Assembly: GCA_005879815.1 (NCBI GenBank)
Contig: VBKA01000070.1
Span: 1 to 9,030 of the forward strand
Origin: Chloroflexota bacterium
GTDB taxonomy: Bacteria > Chloroflexota > Limnocylindria > QHBO01
DNA length: 9,030 nucleotides
Reading direction: 5' to 3'
A program made the position numbers and the translations under genes. The notes beneath the pieces are model-generated. The model searched no databases, was not told where the DNA came from, and saw nothing but the letters and a program-made list of their open reading frames with translations. Shown here in pieces: positions 7,274 through 9,030 of the stretch; within the stretch, counting starts at the first letter, position 1; each line of letters opens with the position of its first letter.

Positions 7274-7327
7274 GCCTCCCGGCCCTCCGGGGCCCGCGCG
7301 ATGCGGTCCGTCCTGAGGGCGGGAGGC
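7274..7327. repeat. Imperfect inverted repeat in the CAP-gene/topA gap
   Basis: The arm at 7274-7286 (GCCTCCCGGCCCT) pairs with 7316-7327 (AGGGCGGGAGGC) over 12 base pairs with one bulged base, around a 29-base GC-rich loop. It lies between the stop codon of the CAP-domain gene and the topA promoter candidate. It may add to transcription termination, stabilise the upstream mRNA end, or be an operator; the sequence does not decide among these. Confidence 0.45.
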
Positions 7328-7343
7328 GCGGCCGAAGGCCGCG
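7327..7343 (-). terminator. GC hairpin directly after the CAP-domain gene
   Basis: Perfect 7-base arms CGCGGCC and GGCCGCG around a 3-base loop, starting four bases after the TAG stop at 7350-7348. The position suits a transcript end, but no T-tract follows on the minus strand, so it is not a classical intrinsic terminator. In a very GC-rich genome it could still act as an I-shaped (U-less) terminator or a 3'-end stabiliser. Confidence 0.35.
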
Positions 7344-7347
7344 GGGG

Positions 7348-8976
7348 CTAGTTGGCGAAGTCCCAGGTCATGATCCACTCGCCATTGCTCTTCCGTGCGG
7401 ACCCGAACCCGACGCGGGTGAAGTTCGGGTTCAGGATGTTGCCGATGTGGTTCCAGTAGCCGGGATACGGCTCGGCCATCATGATCGAGTGGCACCAGGC
7501 GATGGCGCCGGTCAGGCTGCCGTAGTCGTAGCACTGGTTCTCGCCGGAATGCGAGAAGACGATGCCGGCGGCCCGCATCCGATCCTCCGGCGTGGCGCCG
7601 TTGAGGCTGTTGTGGCTGAAATAGCCGTTGACGACCTGATCGGTGGCATGGGCCTGCGCCACCGCCGAGAGGGCGGCGTCCAGGCGAAGAGGTGCGAAGC
7701 CGTAGGCGCGCCGTGAGGCATTGATCAGCGAGAGTGCGTAGGAACCCGCGCTGCCGCTGGGCGCCGGCACCGAGTAGACCGGGCGGTAGGTGCTCGCCAT
7801 CGACCCCGTCGTCGCCGTTGCCGGCCGGGCCGGCCTCGGAGCGGACCTGGCGTAGAAGCGGTACGTGGCGCGGATCGAGTTCCCGTCGGTATCGCGCGAC
7901 CCCTTGGCGATGCGGATCTCGTAGTGGTGACCCGCCACCAGGCGGCCCTTGGCGGTGAACGTGAGCTGGGTGCCCGCTGCGTTCCATCTCAGCGAACCGA
8001 CGACCGAACGCGTCTTGTTGAGGTCCACCAGGCGAAATGCCTGACCGGTGGCGCGAGTGTCGACGGCGCCGCTGAACTGGACCCGGACCGTGCGGCCCTT
8101 CACGCCTCGAGCGCCGTTCGCCGGCGACACGCCCACGGCGTGCACCGCGGACAGCGTGTTGAATGAGAACGACACGTCCCCGCCCAGCGGGTTGCCCTGC
8201 AGGTCGTGGGCGCCGATCACGGCCACCGCGTAGCGGGCGCTCTGATCGAGACGGGTCGAGGGTCTGAACGTGATGTTCGTCCCCTGCCAGGAGAACGTGC
8301 CCCTTACCGCGGGGCTGATCAGGAACCCGCGCTCCACCTCCGCGTGGTTCATGGCCGTGCTGAAGCCGATGGTGACCGACGCCCGCGAGCTGGTGCGTGC
8401 TGCGGTGTCCGCCGGTGCCGCGTGGTCGGCCGCCGATTCCTCCAGGGTCAACTGGGCCTGCACCGACCGCGTGGAGCCGCGCGTCACGCTGAAGGCGGTG
8501 ATGGTTGGCGCGGTCTCGGTGGTGAAGGCGAAGGACAGCGGAGCGCCGAGCCTCGATCCATTCGCGAGCTGGGCCTCGGCCGGAAGGTTGAGCTGGTAGC
8601 GGGTGTCCGTCTGCCAGCGGCTGACGGGCGTGACGTACGCATGGCGCGCGTCCTCGCTCCAGGCGATGTGCATGGCCGCCTGCGGAGAGATCGTCAGGAA
8701 GCCGGAGACCGAGGGTGCGTTCATGGGGCTCGCGAAATCGAGGCTGAGGCCCTGTTGGGTCGCGATGTCTACGCCGACGTTGATCGGAAGGATCGAGGGT
8801 GGAGGGGTCCGAGTGGGAGACGGGGCTGCTTCGCTGGTGCCCTGCCGCGTCGCGAGGACGACGAGGGCGAGAGCCGCCGCTGTGGCCGCGATCCGGATGA
8901 TGGGTCGCAGACGGGGAGGGGTTGGGGGGTAAATGGTCGGGCCGGGGCTGGCCGCATGTGTCTGAGCTCGACGCAA
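7348..8976 (-). CDS. Secreted or anchored protein with three bacterial Ig-like domains and a C-terminal CAP/SCP domain
   Basis: The 542-residue product starts at TTG 8976-8974, chosen because GGAGG lies nine bases upstream. A hydrophobic segment (IIRIAATAAALALVVLA, 26-42) after an arginine-containing N-terminus acts as a signal peptide or membrane anchor; no lipobox is seen. A Pro/Ser/Thr linker (51-61) follows. Three SbsA/Big_5-like domains span about 66-153, 156-274 and 278-376, each with a FxxxMN- or FSxxVD-type strand and an FTT/FNT-type ending; the second holds an Ala/Asp-rich insert (178-198). The CAP domain (about 413-541) shows LINASRRAYGFAPLRLDAALSAVAQAH, SHNSLNG (His455), GEN (Glu479) and YWNHIGNILNPNFTRVGFG (His510). 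The only two cysteines, Cys482 and Cys495, are both in it. Function is unknown; bacterial CAP proteins are mostly uncharacterised extracytoplasmic proteins. The frame stays open to the right window edge, so a start further upstream cannot be excluded. Confidence 0.9.
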   Translation of the reverse strand: MRRAQTHAASPGPTIYPPTPPRLRPIIRIAATAAALALVVLATRQGTSEAAPSPTRTPPPSILPINVGVDIATQQGLSLDFASPMNAPSVSGFLTISPQAAMHIAWSEDARHAYVTPVSRWQTDTRYQLNLPAEAQLANGSRLGAPLSFAFTTETAPTITAFSVTRGSTRSVQAQLTLEESAADHAAPADTAARTSSRASVTIGFSTAMNHAEVERGFLISPAVRGTFSWQGTNITFRPSTRLDQSARYAVAVIGAHDLQGNPLGGDVSFSFNTLSAVHAVGVSPANGARGVKGRTVRVQFSGAVDTRATGQAFRLVDLNKTRSVVGSLRWNAAGTQLTFTAKGRLVAGHHYEIRIAKGSRDTDGNSIRATYRFYARSAPRPARPATATTGSMASTYRPVYSVPAPSGSAGSYALSLINASRRAYGFAPLRLDAALSAVAQAHATDQVVNGYFSHNSLNGATPEDRMRAAGIVFSHSGENQCYDYGSLTGAIAWCHSIMMAEPYPGYWNHIGNILNPNFTRVGFGSARKSNGEWIMTWDFAN

Positions 8977-8985
8977 TAGACGCGT

Positions 8986-8990
8986 CCTCC
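8986..8990 (-). promoter_or_regulatory. Ribosome binding site fixing a TTG start for the CAP-domain gene
   Basis: GGAGG on the minus strand, nine bases before TTG 8976-8974. It is the strongest Shine-Dalgarno match that I noticed in the window, and no ATG or GTG competes at suitable spacing in the frame. The 30 or so bases beyond it to the right edge hold no promoter that I can recognise. Confidence 0.6.
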
Positions 8991-9030
8991 AAAGGCTGTC
9001 TTCGATTCCGCGTGGCCTGCTCGGGCTGGG

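Noticed and set aside
7256..8992. A 578-codon minus-strand frame, longer than the CAP-domain gene it overlaps.
   Set aside because: Its product is a low-complexity Arg/Pro/Gly/His-rich string without domains, while the overlapping frame encodes clear Ig-like and CAP domains with a GGAGG site. It is a GC-driven shadow frame.
1..9030. CRISPR arrays, tRNA or rRNA genes, transposases, toxin-antitoxin or defence genes.
   Set aside because: I saw no regular repeats, no cloverleaf or rRNA-like stretches and no such protein motifs. Coding sequence covers nearly the whole window.

Overview
This is a GC-rich bacterial chromosomal window with strong G/C bias at third codon positions. Every gene I can support lies on the minus strand, so transcription runs from high to low coordinates. 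There is no sign of a recently acquired island, prophage, CRISPR array or insertion sequence. The gene content (monoderm-type peptidoglycan genes with a FemAB-type peptidyltransferase, and a secreted CAP-domain protein carrying bacterial Ig-like repeats) suggests a high-GC Gram-positive-like lineage, such as a Chloroflexota or Actinomycetota relative. That assignment is an inference from style; no marker gene here settles it.

Layout in the direction of transcription. Positions 8976 to 7348 encode a secreted or membrane-anchored protein with three Ig-like domains and a C-terminal CAP/SCP domain. It appears to start at TTG behind a good GGAGG site. A 95-base intergenic gap follows, holding a short GC hairpin just after the stop codon, a larger imperfect inverted repeat, and an extended -10-like element so close to the next ATG that the topA transcript may be leaderless. 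Next comes a compact run: topA (DNA topoisomerase I), a XerC/XerD tyrosine recombinase, murJ (lipid II flippase), murE (UDP-MurNAc-tripeptide synthetase) and a FemAB-family peptidyltransferase cut off by the left edge of the window. The last gene is open from 756 to position 1, has a GTG start and no stop in the window, and would be missed by a search for closed ATG-to-stop frames.

The five genes topA-xer-murJ-murE-femAB overlap at every junction. The topA-xer overlap is 8 bases, and the other three junctions can each be a 4-base GTGA stop/start overlap. This suggests one translationally coupled operon that joins chromosome topology and dimer resolution (TopA, Xer) with cell-wall precursor synthesis (MurE, then flipping by MurJ, then interpeptide-branch addition by FemAB).

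I see no unmistakably new system. The points most worth checking are the DEDPR specificity motif of MurE next to a FemAB gene (which hints at a diamine other than meso-diaminopimelate in the stem peptide), the regularly overlapping operon, the short topA leader region, and the architecture of the CAP/Ig protein.
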